Shown piece after piece: positions 45,575-54,629 of a stretch of 64,000 nucleotides of DNA. Under the pieces are notes generated by a model. The model ran no database searches, had not been told where the DNA came from, and worked only from the letters and a program-made list of their open reading frames with translations. The DNA comes from Paraburkholderia sp. SOS3 (GTDB lineage: Bacteria; Pseudomonadota; Gammaproteobacteria; Burkholderiales; Burkholderiaceae), in NCBI RefSeq assembly GCF_001922345.1, contig NZ_CP018811.1:3038001-3102000 (forward strand), written 5' to 3'. The position numbers and the translations under genes are program-made. Position 1 is the stretch's first letter; each line of letters starts with the position of its first letter.

Positions 45575-46243
45575 TCAAGGGCCGTCGTTCTCGCCGAGCC
45601 CCGCAAGCAGTTCATGCAGCTTCTCGACATGCCGGATCAGCATATGCCGATGCTTCTCGATCTGCTCGAGCCGGCCCGCGAGATCCGCGTGCACGTGATC
45701 GTCGAGATCGACCGCGCCCATCACGTCTTCGACTTTCGTGCGCAACGCGCCGATGTCGACGGGCGGGTGCGTGAGGTGCCGCTCGAAGCGCCGCACCTCC
45801 TGCATCGCGAGGTCGCGCACCTTGCGCAGATACGCCTGCTTGCGATGCGCTTCGGCGTCTTTCGCGTCGTCCTCGGGCTTCTTCGCGGGCGTTTGCCCGA
45901 AGATCGGCTCGGGCGGCCGCAGCACCGCCTTCTTGCGCACCGGCGCCGCGGTGCCGCGAAAGCGCGCAAGCGGGGCTTCGTTGTCGATTGCCGCCTGCGC
46001 GGCTTCGGGCACATCGTCCGCTTCATGCGGCGCGTCCATCCAGCCGGCCGGCAGACCCGTGACGGCCTCCACGCCGCGCGCGAACTCCTCGCTGAAATCG
46101 CGCTGGCCCGCGAGCATGAGCTTCAGGTACGACGCGGAGAATGTCATCATCCGCGCAAGACGCGTCGCTGCGCCGACCTTGCGCGTCAACAGCAGCAGAT
46201 TTCCCCGCCAGACCGACAGCAGGGTTTCGTCGGAATATTCCAT
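45575..46243 (-). CDS. HTH-like protein with charged C-terminal half
   Basis: Unnamed protein of 222 residues. Residues 1-65 look like a lambda-repressor/XRE-type helical domain: SVWRGNLLLLTRKVGAATRLARMM, then FSASYLKLMLAGQRDFSEEFARGVEAVTGLPAGWMD, where the last part is the typical end of such domains. Residues 75-130 are a Pro/Ala/Lys linker and 130-222 are highly charged and helical (probable coiled coil). DNA binding is plausible, but there is no effector domain. GGAAGG precedes the ATG. It stands downstream of hutI on the same strand with a 334-nt gap. Confidence 0.75.
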   Translation of the reverse strand: MEYSDETLLSVWRGNLLLLTRKVGAATRLARMMTFSASYLKLMLAGQRDFSEEFARGVEAVTGLPAGWMDAPHEADDVPEAAQAAIDNEAPLARFRGTAAPVRKKAVLRPPEPIFGQTPAKKPEDDAKDAEAHRKQAYLRKVRDLAMQEVRRFERHLTHPPVDIGALRTKVEDVMGAVDLDDHVHADLAGRLEQIEKHRHMLIRHVEKLHELLAGLGENDGP

Positions 46244-46577
46244 TGCTGGGCCTTCCTTTCGCTCTTTCGTTCCCGAAGGCAATGCGGCGCGACGCGCATC
46301 GATGCGCGGCCGTGAACGCCGATTTCCGTCAAAGATTAGTCGCTTGGCGATGCCGCGCGCAAGCGGGACGGCCGCCGCCGTCGACGCGTGGACGCAACAG
46401 CCGTGCCGCGCTGCGCATCGTTCCATCACAGGATGGACTTCGCGAGACGTGCCTTGTTCCTGGGCACGTGAATTGCGCCATTGAGCGACCTGACGCGCGA
46501 CAGGGCGTCGCGCGACAGGAATCAGGTTCGCGCGACGGTGGGCTCGTTGGCGAGTCGAGCGGCCGCGCGAAGTTTAT
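46244..46577. other. Gap between hutI and the HTH-like gene
   Basis: No gene is visible in these 334 bp. It holds the end of the hut transcript and the promoter of the HTH-like gene. Two copies of GCGCGACAGG (near 46494 and 46511) form a short direct repeat of unknown meaning. Confidence 0.35.
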
Positions 46578-47795
46578 TCAGGTCCTGCTCGCGTGAACGG
46601 TCTCGCCGGCCCGCACGACGCGCGCACACAACGGCCGCCCGATCCAGTACGGCAGTTCCGCAAGCGACTCGACCGACCACACCGCAAAATCGGCCGCGCG
46701 GCCAGCCGCGAGTACGCCGTGCACATCGGCCTTGCCGAGCGCCTGTGCCGCATGACGCGTCACGGCCTGCAGTATCTCGGGTACCGTCATGCGGAATAGC
46801 GTGGCGGCCATGTTCATCATCAGCAGCAGCGAGGTGACAGGCGAGGTGCCCGGATTGCTGTCGGTCGAAATCGCGATCGGCACCGCGTGGCGGCGCAGCA
46901 GTTCGAGCGGCGGCAATTGCGTTTCGCGGATGAAGTAGTACGCGCCCGGCAACAGCACTGCGACGGTGCCGGCTTCTTTCATCGCGGCAACGCCCGCTTC
47001 GTCGAGATATTCGAGGTGATCCGCGGACAACGCGCGAAAGCGTGCAGCGAGCACCGCGCCACCGCTGTTCGATAGCTGTTCCGCGTGCATCTTCACCGGC
47101 AGGTTGTAGCGCGCCGCGGCCTCGAATACGCGCTCGCTCTGCGCCAGCGAAAAACCGATGCGCTCGCAGAACACGTCGACGGCATCGACGAGTCCCTCGT
47201 CGGCCAGCGCGGGCAGCATCCGTTCGCACACCTCGCGGATATATTCGTCGGCGCGGCCCGCGTATTCGGGCGGCAATGCATGCGCGCCAAGAAACGTCGT
47301 GTAGACGGACACCGGATAGCGCTCGCCCAGTTGCCGCGCGACGCGCAGCATCTTGCGCTCGTTTTCGAGGTCGAGACCGTAGCCGGATTTGATCTCGATC
47401 GCGGTGACGCCTTCGGCGATCAGCGGTTCGAGCCGGGCGGCGGCGGCGCGCAGCAGCGCGTTGTCGGCGGCGGCGCGCGTCGCGCGCACGGTCGACACGA
47501 TGCCGCCGCCGCGCCGCGCGATCTCTTCGTAGCTGACGCCGGCGAGGCGCTGCGCGAATTCATCGGCACGCTGTCCGCCGTAGACGAGATGCGTATGACA
47601 CTCGACGAGCCCGGGCGTAACCCACGCGCCGCCCAGATCTTCGCGCGGCCAGCCACGGTATGCGGCCGGCAGTTCGTGCGCGGCGCCGAGCCATTCGATG
47701 CGGCCGTTCTGCACCGCGATCGCGGCATCGGCGATCGTGTCGTTCGGATCGCCCTGCGCGCAAAGCTTGAGGTGCTGCCAGACGGTTTGCTTCAT
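46578..47795 (-). CDS. hutI: Imidazolonepropionase
   Basis: Third step of histidine degradation: hydrolyses imidazolone-5-propionate to N-formimino-L-glutamate. The 405-residue amidohydrolase carries the metal site HTH in [12 protein letters not shown], a second histidine in KMHAEQLSN and the late [10 protein letters not shown]. Length matches the family. It is the last hut gene here, 42 nt after hutD. No hutF or hutG follows. Confidence 0.96.
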   Translation of the reverse strand: MKQTVWQHLKLCAQGDPNDTIADAAIAVQNGRIEWLGAAHELPAAYRGWPREDLGGAWVTPGLVECHTHLVYGGQRADEFAQRLAGVSYEEIARRGGGIVSTVRATRAAADNALLRAAAARLEPLIAEGVTAIEIKSGYGLDLENERKMLRVARQLGERYPVSVYTTFLGAHALPPEYAGRADEYIREVCERMLPALADEGLVDAVDVFCERIGFSLAQSERVFEAAARYNLPVKMHAEQLSNSGGAVLAARFRALSADHLEYLDEAGVAAMKEAGTVAVLLPGAYYFIRETQLPPLELLRRHAVPIAISTDSNPGTSPVTSLLLMMNMAATLFRMTVPEILQAVTRHAAQALGKADVHGVLAAGRAADFAVWSVESLAELPYWIGRPLCARVVRAGETVHASRT

Positions 47796-47837
47796 GGTCG
47801 GTTCGCTCGATAAGAATGCGCGCCAGCCGCGCTCGGC

Positions 47838-48479
47838 TCAGATTCGCGCCGCCTGCTCCCGATAGCGGATCGATATGGCAAGCACGGTGCCAGTGCCGCT
47901 CACGGCACAGTGCGACACCTGCCGCGCATCATCGATCCGCAACGTGTCGTTCGTTGCAAGCGCAACCGATCCGTCGATGCCGGCGAGCGCCACGTCCACG
48001 GAACCTGCGCTGCAGAACAGGAGCAGCGTATCCGCGCAGATGCGACGAAACTCGCCGTCGCGCCATACGTCTATTTCGCCTGTTGCGGCGCCGCGCCGGA
48101 TCATCAGGTTGAAGTCGCGTGTCGCGCCGTCGACAAGCCGCGCGTCGATCGCCGTTTCGCCGGCAAAGCGCGCGATGTCGTACGGTTGCTCGAGCGCATA
48201 CGTGCGCCCTTGCGCTTCATCGAGCAGCATGCCCGCACCGGACAGCAGCACGAGCGTACGGTCGATGCCTGCGAAAGACGAGAACGGTCCCGGCTGCGCG
48301 ACGTCGGCGAGGCTCACGCGCCAGATAAACGTGTCGAAGCCTGCGCCATGCGGATAGGCCGCGATCTCGCGCGTGACGCCGCCGCCATTTTTCCATGGCG
48401 CCGCAATCAGGTCCGCGCCGCGAAGCAGCGAGGTTTGCATCGCCGTGGTTTTGGGCTCCATGCGCGGCATCCTGTTCAT
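47838..48479 (-). CDS. hutD: HutD family protein
   Basis: Cupin-like protein of 213 residues found in hut operons; in Pseudomonas fluorescens HutD limits hut expression, probably by binding an intermediate such as formylglutamate. The diagnostic start [24 protein letters not shown] lies at residues 17-40, followed by [13 protein letters not shown] and [18 protein letters not shown] at 48479 overlaps the hutU stop by 4 nt; an ATG at residue 14 would also keep the family core. Confidence 0.92.
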   Translation of the reverse strand: MNRMPRMEPKTTAMQTSLLRGADLIAAPWKNGGGVTREIAAYPHGAGFDTFIWRVSLADVAQPGPFSSFAGIDRTLVLLSGAGMLLDEAQGRTYALEQPYDIARFAGETAIDARLVDGATRDFNLMIRRGAATGEIDVWRDGEFRRICADTLLLFCSAGSVDVALAGIDGSVALATNDTLRIDDARQVSHCAVSGTGTVLAISIRYREQAARI

Positions 48480-50164
48480 CGGCCCAGCATCGGCAGCTTG
48501 AGTCCTGCCTCGGCCGCGGTCTTGCGTGCGAGGTCGTAACCAGCATCGGCATGACGCATCACACCGCTTGCCGGGTCGTTGAACAGCACGCGGCCCAGTC
48601 GCGCATGCGCGGCGTCGGTGCCATCCGCAACGATGACGACGCCCGCATGCTGGCTATACCCCATGCCGACACCGCCACCGTGATGCAGCGACACCCAGGT
48701 CGCACCGCCCGCTGTGTTCAGCATCGCATTGAGCAACGGCCAGTCGCTGACGGCGTCGGAGCCGTCGAGCATCGCTTCGGTTTCGCGATTCGGACTTGCG
48801 ACCGAACCGGTGTCGAGATGATCGCGGCCGATCACGATCGGCGCCTTCAGTTCGCCTTTCCTGACCATTTCGTTGAACGCCTGGCCCAGGCGATAGCGGT
48901 CGTTGACGCCGACCCAGCAGATGCGGGCGGGCAGGCCCTGAAAAGCAATCCGTTCGCGCGCCATATCGAGCCAGTTGTGCAGATGCGCATCGCCTGGAAT
49001 CAGCTCCTTCACTTTCGCATCGGTCTTGTAGATATCCTCGGGGTCGCCCGACAGCGCGACCCATCGGAACGGCCCCTTCCCTTCGCAAAACAGCGGACGC
49101 ACATAAGCTGGCACGAAGCCCGGAAAATCGAATGCATTTTCGACACCCATGTCGAGCGCCATCTGCCGGATGTTATTGCCGTAATCGAGCGTCGCGGCGC
49201 CGCGCTGCTGCAGTGTCAGCATCGCGCGCACCTGGTTGGCCATCGACTGCTTGGCCGGCGTGACGATGCTTTGCGGGTCGGTCTTCTGACGTTCGCGCCA
49301 GTCCGCGACATTCCAGCCTTGCGGCAGGTAACCGTTGATCGGGTCGTGCGCGCTCGTCTGGTCGGTCACGCAATCGGGCGTGATGTTGCGTTTCACGAGT
49401 TCGGCGAAGACATCGGCTGCATTGCCGAGCAGACCGATCGAGACCGGCTTGCCGCCGGCCTTCGCTTCGTCGAGCATCGCCAGCGCTTCGTCGAGCGTCT
49501 TCGCCTTTTTATCGACGTAACGCGTCTTCAGGCGAAAGTCGATGCGCGTCTCGTCGCATTCGACGGCGATCATCGAGAAACCCGCCATCGTCGCGGCAAG
49601 CGGCTGCGCGCCGCCCATCCCGCCCAGGCCGCCTGTCAGAATCCAGCGGCCTTGCGGCTTGCCGTCGAAATGCTGATTCGCGACCGAGAAGAATGTTTCA
49701 TACGTGCCCTGCACGATGCCCTGGCTGCCGATGTAGATCCAGCTGCCCGCGGTCATTTGCCCATACATCATGAGGCCCTTGCGGTCGAGTTCGTGGAAAT
49801 GGTCCCACGTCGCCCAGTGCGGTACGAGATTCGAGTTCGCGAGCAACACGCGCGGCGCGTCCGGATGCGTGCGAAACACGCCGACCGGCTTGCCCGATTG
49901 GATCAGCAGCGTCTCGTCGTCGTCGAGATCTTTCAGCGACGCGAGAATCTGATCGAAGCAATCCCAGTTGCGCGCCGCGCGCCCGATCCCGCCATAGACG
50001 ACGAGCGCATGCGGATGCTCGGCGACCTCCGCGTCGAGATTGTTCTGGATCATCCGGTACGCGGCTTCGGTCAGCCAGCTCTTGCAGGTCTTCTCGCTGC
50101 CGCGCGGCGCGCGGACCGTGCGCGACGGGTCGAGACGCGGATCGATATGCTTCGGGTTGTTCAT
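48476..50164 (-). CDS. hutU: Urocanate hydratase
   Basis: Second step of histidine degradation: adds water to urocanate to form imidazolone propionate, using tightly bound NAD as electrophile. The 562 residues match HutU (about 555-560). ATG at 50164 gives [15 protein letters not shown]; the longer frame is rejected. Family landmarks are [39 protein letters not shown] in the NAD site, DQTSAHDP and the late [18 protein letters not shown]. It overlaps hutD by 4 nt and lies 115 nt after hutC. Confidence 0.96.
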   Translation of the reverse strand: MNNPKHIDPRLDPSRTVRAPRGSEKTCKSWLTEAAYRMIQNNLDAEVAEHPHALVVYGGIGRAARNWDCFDQILASLKDLDDDETLLIQSGKPVGVFRTHPDAPRVLLANSNLVPHWATWDHFHELDRKGLMMYGQMTAGSWIYIGSQGIVQGTYETFFSVANQHFDGKPQGRWILTGGLGGMGGAQPLAATMAGFSMIAVECDETRIDFRLKTRYVDKKAKTLDEALAMLDEAKAGGKPVSIGLLGNAADVFAELVKRNITPDCVTDQTSAHDPINGYLPQGWNVADWRERQKTDPQSIVTPAKQSMANQVRAMLTLQQRGAATLDYGNNIRQMALDMGVENAFDFPGFVPAYVRPLFCEGKGPFRWVALSGDPEDIYKTDAKVKELIPGDAHLHNWLDMARERIAFQGLPARICWVGVNDRYRLGQAFNEMVRKGELKAPIVIGRDHLDTGSVASPNRETEAMLDGSDAVSDWPLLNAMLNTAGGATWVSLHHGGGVGMGYSQHAGVVIVADGTDAAHARLGRVLFNDPASGVMRHADAGYDLARKTAAEAGLKLPMLGR

Positions 50165-50279
50165 GGTGATGAGCCTTGAAAGTGCGGATAGAAGCGGCTT
50201 GGAAACCGCGGCCACGACAACGAAATAAAAACGGCGACTGCAGCGGTAAAGGGCAACTGCGCGGCAACGCTGCGCGCGC

Positions 50280-50975
50280 TCAGAAATGTCCGGTAAACCG
50301 ATAGCGGCTGCCCGGGTGCCAGAGGTTGGCCACCGACGCGACGATGCCTTGCGACCATGTGCGCCGGTGCAGCACGAGACACGGCTCGGCGTCGTCCATC
50401 GACAGCAGCTCGCGGGTGGTCCCGTCGGCGGCCAGTGCCTCGATCCGGTATTCGACGCGCTGCAACGGCGCGACGCGTACCAGGTACTGGTTCGGCGTCG
50501 TGTTCGTGAAGTCCTGCTGTGCGTAGTCGGGCGCGGCGGCGGGATTGACCCAGCGCTCTTCGAGCTGCACGGCTTCGTCGTTTTCGAAATGCAGCACGCG
50601 CGAATGGAAGATCGGGCTGCGCGCTTTCAGCTGCATCTCGTCCGCAAGCGCGGCATCGGCGATTTCGCCGCCGATGTGCAGCACCTTCGCGTGATAACGA
50701 TGACCGCGCGCGACGATTTCATCCGAAATGCTGCGGATCGCGACCAGCGTCGACTCGTATTTCGGACGCGCCACGAAGGTGCCCGAGCCCTGCACGCGCG
50801 TGAGCACCTGCTCGGCGGTCAGCTCGCGCAGCGCGCGGTTCACCGTCATGCGCGCGACATTGAAGTCGCGCGCAAGCTCGTTTTCCGACGGCACGAGGTC
50901 GCCTTCGGCCCATTCGCCTGCATGAATGCGGCCGAGGATGAAGTCCTTGATGCCCTGATAGGCGGGAGCGCTCAT
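50280..50975 (-). CDS. hutC: Histidine utilization repressor HutC
   Basis: GntR-family repressor of the hut genes, released by urocanate. The 231 residues have an N-terminal winged HTH (about 10-70; [23 protein letters not shown] and VQGSGTFVA) and a UTRA ligand-binding domain (about 90-225; [21 protein letters not shown]). ATG at 50975 lies immediately after the hutH stop (one base between), which implies cotranscription with hutH. The two palindromes upstream of hutH are its likely operators. Confidence 0.95.
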   Translation of the reverse strand: MSAPAYQGIKDFILGRIHAGEWAEGDLVPSENELARDFNVARMTVNRALRELTAEQVLTRVQGSGTFVARPKYESTLVAIRSISDEIVARGHRYHAKVLHIGGEIADAALADEMQLKARSPIFHSRVLHFENDEAVQLEERWVNPAAAPDYAQQDFTNTTPNQYLVRVAPLQRVEYRIEALAADGTTRELLSMDDAEPCLVLHRRTWSQGIVASVANLWHPGSRYRFTGHF

Positions 50976-50976
50976 G

Positions 50977-52500
50977 TCAGCGACGCCCGGATGCAAATTC
51001 GAGCGGGCTGTGCGCGCCGATCGCGCCGTTTTGCACGAGGCGCGTGATCGCGGCGATGTCCGGCGCGAAATAGCGGTCGAGTTCATAGTGCGGCACTTCG
51101 TTGCGCACCACGCTCATCACGCGCTGCAGTGCAGGGCTCGTGCGATGCGGGGCACGCAGATCGACGCCTTGCGCTGCGGCAAGCAGTTCGATCGCGAGAA
51201 TGTTCGCGGTGTTTTCGGCGATATCGGCGAGCTTGCGGGCGGCGAACGTCGCCATCGATACGTGATCTTCCTGATTCGCGGAGGTCGGCAGCGAATCGAC
51301 CGACGCCGGATGCGCGAGTGTTTTGTTTTCCGAAGCAAGCGCGGCCGCCGTAACGTGCGCGATCATGAAACCGGAGTTGACGCCGCCATCCTTGACGAGA
51401 AACGGCGGCAGGCCCGACAGCGTCGCATCGATCAGCAGCGCGATGCGGCGCTCGGCGAGCGCGCCGATTTCGGCCGCGGCGAGCGCGAGATTATCTGCGG
51501 CGAACGCGACGGGCTCCGCGTGGAAGTTGCCGCCGGACAGCACTTCGCCGGTGTCGGGAAAGATCAGCGGGTTATCGGAAACCGCATTGGCTTCGATCAG
51601 CAGAATGTCGGCAGCATGACGCATCTGATCCAGGCATGCGCCCATGACCTGCGGCTGGCAGCGCAACGAGTAGGGGTCCTGCACCTTGCCGCAATCGCGA
51701 TGCGACAGATTGATCGCCGACCCGTCGAGCAGCGACCGGTAGGCGGCCGCCGCTTCGATCTGGCCTCGATGTCCGCGCAGTTCGTGAATGCGTGCGTCGA
51801 ACGGCTTGACCGAGCCTGCTGCCGCATCGACCGACAACGCGCCTGCGACGAGGCCCGTGCGATACAGGTCTTCGATCGCGAACAGGTTATAGAGCGCGAG
51901 CGCGGCCGACGCCTGCGTGCCGTTCAGTAGCGCGAGACCTTCTTTCGCCTGCAGCGTGAGCGGCTTCAAACCAACGAGATGCAGACCGTCGACGGCCGAC
52001 ATGCGCTCGCCCTTGCTGAATACTTCGCCGACGCCGAGCAGCACGGCCGACATATGCGCGAGCGGCGCGAGATCGCCCGATGCGCCGACCGAGCCCTTGA
52101 CCGGAATCACGGGCAACACATCTGCGTTGAAAAGCGCGATCAACGCGTCGATCACTTCGCGGCGAATGCCGGAATGACCGCGGCCCAGACTGGAAAGTTT
52201 CAGTGCCATGAGCAGGCGCACGACCGGACGCGACATCGGCTCGCCGACGCCCACCGCGTGCGACAGCACGAGATTGCGTTGCAGCAGTTCGAGCTGATCG
52301 TGCGGGATATGCGTGCTGGCAAGGCGCCCGAAGCCGGTGTTGATGCCGTACGCGGGCTCGCCTTTCGCCGCGATATTGCGGACCGCGTTCGCGCAGGCAT
52401 CGATGGCGGCGAAGCTCGCGGGATCCAGTTCAAGCGTGACCTGCTCGCGTGCGATCTGGCGCAGTTGCGGCAAGGTGAGGCAGCCAGGCGTGAGGATCAT
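50977..52500 (-). CDS. hutH: Histidine ammonia-lyase
   Basis: First step of histidine degradation: eliminates ammonia to give urocanate. The 507-residue lyase forms its MIO cofactor from Ala140-Ser141-Gly142, seen in [15 protein letters not shown], and has the catalytic tyrosine in YGINTGFG (Tyr51). Length and motifs are those of HutH. It is the first gene of the hut unit, and the upstream region holds HutC-type palindromes, one of them overlapping the promoter/leader just before the start. Confidence 0.97.
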   Translation of the reverse strand: MILTPGCLTLPQLRQIAREQVTLELDPASFAAIDACANAVRNIAAKGEPAYGINTGFGRLASTHIPHDQLELLQRNLVLSHAVGVGEPMSRPVVRLLMALKLSSLGRGHSGIRREVIDALIALFNADVLPVIPVKGSVGASGDLAPLAHMSAVLLGVGEVFSKGERMSAVDGLHLVGLKPLTLQAKEGLALLNGTQASAALALYNLFAIEDLYRTGLVAGALSVDAAAGSVKPFDARIHELRGHRGQIEAAAAYRSLLDGSAINLSHRDCGKVQDPYSLRCQPQVMGACLDQMRHAADILLIEANAVSDNPLIFPDTGEVLSGGNFHAEPVAFAADNLALAAAEIGALAERRIALLIDATLSGLPPFLVKDGGVNSGFMIAHVTAAALASENKTLAHPASVDSLPTSANQEDHVSMATFAARKLADIAENTANILAIELLAAAQGVDLRAPHRTSPALQRVMSVVRNEVPHYELDRYFAPDIAAITRLVQNGAIGAHSPLEFASGRR

Positions 52501-52512
52501 GGACGGCGTTCC

Positions 52513-52522
52513 TGTCTAGACA
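52513..52522. promoter_or_regulatory. Candidate HutC operator, start-proximal
   Basis: TGTCTAGACA is a perfect 10-bp palindrome 12 nt upstream of the hutH start. Known HutC sites in Pseudomonas and Klebsiella have TGT-N4-ACA cores (TGTATATACA, TGTCTATACA). Binding here would block the leader directly. Confidence 0.65.
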
Positions 52523-52556
52523 AGTGAAGTGATGGCGGAAGTCTAGCCGTTTCGAG

Positions 52557-52568
52557 TTGTATATACAA
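52557..52568. promoter_or_regulatory. Candidate HutC operator, upstream
   Basis: TTGTATATACAA is a perfect 12-bp palindrome about 57 nt upstream of hutH and contains the canonical HutC core TGTATATACA. Centre-to-centre distance to the start-proximal site is 45 bp, about four helical turns, which would allow cooperative binding. Confidence 0.75.
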
Positions 52569-52731
52569 GTCGTTTTTGCAGGCAGGGCAGTCGGGGAATT
52601 CCATTAGGGGAAAGCGTTTCGGGGCGGTGGCCGGACGGATATGCGGACTCTGCGCAGAACAGGAAAAGTCGCGGCCAGATTCGGATCGTTCGACGGTTTT
52701 TTTGTTGGATGTGCATTTATCGTGATGCCCG

Positions 52732-53328
52732 TTGTCGCGGGTAATAAACACATACGACGAGAGAAAATTCGAATGGGTCTTTATGCTTCGCTGCCGCGCA
52801 AGCGGCACGGCCAGCCTCGATCGCATCAATCGCTATTGCAATGCGCCGGAGCCGGTCGCGCCGGAAACGAGTTGCCCGGTCGCCGATCCGGTTTATCCGG
52901 GCACCGGCGTCACGACGCTTGCCGAGGCCGATTTCGTCAGCGGCGGCGATACGCCGGTGACGTTTCGACGTACGTATCGATCAGTACCGCATCTTCATCC
53001 GGACGCGGGCGTCGGTTCGGGCTGGTTTCATAACTGGCAGCGCCAGCTCGACCTGACGAATGCGCGTGCCGCTTCGCCTCAGGTGATCGCCTATCGCGAA
53101 GATGGCGAGCCTGTCACGTTTGTCAAAACGAACGGCGCGTGGCGTGGAAAAGGCACGGCCTCGTTTGCGCTACGCGATGGCACGAACGGGTGGACGCTCA
53201 CCGACCTGACGACCGATACCGCCGAGGCGTATTCGTCCGCGGGCGTACTGCTATCGGTCAGCACGCACGATGGCCAACAGGAACACCCACCGCGGACTAT
53301 CGCAGAGGGACCGACCCAATCAGTGTAG
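52732..53328 (+). pseudogene. Rhs/YD-repeat toxin gene remnant (N-terminal part plus short tail)
   Basis: Fragment of an Rhs-family polymorphic toxin. From about residue 37 the 198 residues read CNAPEPVAPETSCPVADP, then VYPGTGVTTLAEADFVSGG, TPVTFRRTYRS, GSGWFHNWQRQLDL and LTDLTTDTAEAYSSAGVLLSV, which is the DUF6531-type head of Burkholderiales Rhs proteins. A full protein is over 1300 residues. After SVSTHDGQQ the frame runs only 15 more residues (to TQSV) and stops, with no YD repeats, no RhsC core and no toxin domain. The N-terminus is also abnormal: no signal peptide or PAAR domain is present, and the start is arbitrary. The short tail ends 24 nt before the first immunity-like gene. An internal deletion joining head and extreme C-terminus is the simplest reading (inference). 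Confidence 0.75.
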
Positions 53329-53352
53329 AGATCCGCCTGAAGTGAGCTAGCT

Positions 53353-53877
53353 ATGAGTATCATCCAAGACCGTCCCACCTTCGATCGCCTACGGCAAACG
53401 TGTAGCTCAATCGCGAACTGGAGGTCACATGACCCGGACAAATACGGGCAGAACATCGAATATTGCGACTGGATGGAGTTCAAGGTCGCCAATTTTTTAA
53501 ATTTCGTCAATGCGCTTTCGCATGCGAACGGTGACGCCGAGTACTACTTTGTCGATGTTTGCGCAATGTCGCGCGACGACCTTGTGCTCACCGCCGGAGA
53601 TTTCCCCGCAATAAGGTTCGACTGCCAGATCAGCGAGCGCGACTATTTTCACGAACTCGACCGGAAGGTGAATTTTATAAAAGACATGGACTACTACACC
53701 ATGTTCTACACGAACGAATACGCGTTCTTCCCGTTATCGATGAACTGGCACATATACGGCCTCTACGATATCGAACTGGCGCGCATCCAAAGCCGGGCAC
53801 CGTTCCCGGCAACGCCGTTCCCTCACGACTATATCCGGGCCGACGAAGCGCATCGCCTGATCCGGTTGCTCGATTAG
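53353..53877 (+). CDS. Immunity-like protein, copy 1
   Basis: Unrecognised 174-residue soluble, acidic and aromatic-rich protein. It has DWMEFKVANFLNFVNALSH, YYFVDVCAMSRDDLVLTAGDFP, ERDYF and YTNEYAFFPLSMNWHIYGLYDIE. It lies directly behind the Rhs remnant, where Rhs immunity genes are always found, and has lower G+C than its neighbours (runs such as AATTTTTTAAATTT at 53491). The next gene encodes a paralogue. These facts make it a likely immunity protein against the lost Rhs tip toxin. GTGAG upstream of the ATG is a weak ribosome-binding site. No enzymatic motif is seen, as expected for immunity proteins. Which toxin it bound cannot be told. Confidence 0.72.
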   Translation: MSIIQDRPTFDRLRQTCSSIANWRSHDPDKYGQNIEYCDWMEFKVANFLNFVNALSHANGDAEYYFVDVCAMSRDDLVLTAGDFPAIRFDCQISERDYFHELDRKVNFIKDMDYYTMFYTNEYAFFPLSMNWHIYGLYDIELARIQSRAPFPATPFPHDYIRADEAHRLIRLLD

Positions 53878-53908
53878 TGACACCGGGCACTTGTTCAGCG
53901 AGTATGCA
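53706..53908 (+). repeat. 203-bp direct repeat, copy A
   Basis: Covers the last 172 bp of immunity-like copy 1 and 31 bp beyond. It matches 54259-54461 with about five mismatches, whereas the gene parts before it are much more diverged. Confidence 0.9.
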
Positions 53909-54430
53909 ATGGCAATCGTCCGAGACGATCAAACGTTCGACCAATTGCGACGGATCTCCGGGGAAATCGCGAACTGGAAAACCCATGACGCCAATCGATA
54001 TGGCGATAAGGTCGCGTACTTTGACTGGCTGGAATTTCGAGTTGCCGGCTTTATAGAATTTGTCAATGCCTTGTCGCATGAAAACGGTGATTCCGAATAC
54101 TATTTCGTCGATGTCCTCGCGTTGGCTAGCGACAACCTCATCCTGACGGCTGGAGACTTCCCCGCGATGAAGCTCGATACTCGCGCCAACGAGCGCGACT
54201 ATTTCAATGAACTCTACAGCTCGGTCAACTTCATCGAAAATGTGAACTATGCGATGGGCTACACGAACGAATACGCGTTCTTCCCGCTATCGATGAACTG
54301 GCACATATACGGCCTCTACGATATCGAACTGGCGCGCATCCAAAGCCGGGCACCGTTCCCGGCGACGCCGTTCCCTCACGACTATATCCCGGCCGACGAA
54401 GCGCATCGCCTGATCCGGTTGCTCGATTAG
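53909..54430 (+). CDS. Immunity-like protein, copy 2
   Basis: Tandem paralogue of copy 1, 173 residues. The N-terminal two thirds are clearly related but diverged (MAIVRDDQTFDQLR against MSIIQDRPTFDRLR; YYFVDVLALASDNLILTAGDFP), while the last 56 residues are almost the same, with one difference (YIPADEA against YIRADEA). ATG at 53909 aligns with the start of copy 1; a TTG at 53891 would add six residues. At the DNA level the identity continues past the stop codon. It may protect against a related toxin variant or be a decayed spare. It is convergent with the downstream LysR gene. Confidence 0.7.
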   Translation: MAIVRDDQTFDQLRRISGEIANWKTHDANRYGDKVAYFDWLEFRVAGFIEFVNALSHENGDSEYYFVDVLALASDNLILTAGDFPAMKLDTRANERDYFNELYSSVNFIENVNYAMGYTNEYAFFPLSMNWHIYGLYDIELARIQSRAPFPATPFPHDYIPADEAHRLIRLLD

Positions 54431-54461
54431 CCACACCGGGCACTTGTTCAGCGAGTATGCA
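54259..54461 (+). repeat. 203-bp direct repeat, copy B
   Basis: Second copy, covering the 3' end of immunity-like copy 2 and the following 31 bp. Identity ends sharply after GAGTATGCA in both copies. The offset between copies is 553 bp. Confidence 0.9.
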
Positions 54462-54465
54462 GCTG

Positions 54466-54629
54466 CTCGATGACCCACTGACAGATAACCGACGAAATCT
54501 ACAACCGTTATGTACCCCGCGCCGTCACCTCCAACAGCGGCGAAATTTACCTTCACGCTTCCCGACATGCTCAATTTCATCGCCGGCGAAAACGAAAACC
54601 TCGCCATACCCGGCTTCGACAGCTTCAAG
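54466..54629. other. Short low-GC remnant after the immunity genes
   Basis: Between the repeat and the LysR stop codon lie about 160 bp of lower-GC DNA with short open frames (for example EIYNRYVPRAVTSNSGEIYL in one frame). No protein family is recognised. It may be debris of the same Rhs islet. Confidence 0.35.

Noticed and set aside
44648..46315. A 555-codon + strand frame opposite the DHA2 exporter and HTH-like genes
   Set aside because: Runs antisense through two supported genes and changes composition midway.
52641..53033. A 130-codon + strand frame overlapping the Rhs remnant
   Set aside because: Out of frame with the recognisable Rhs sequence and Arg/Ser-rich; a shadow.
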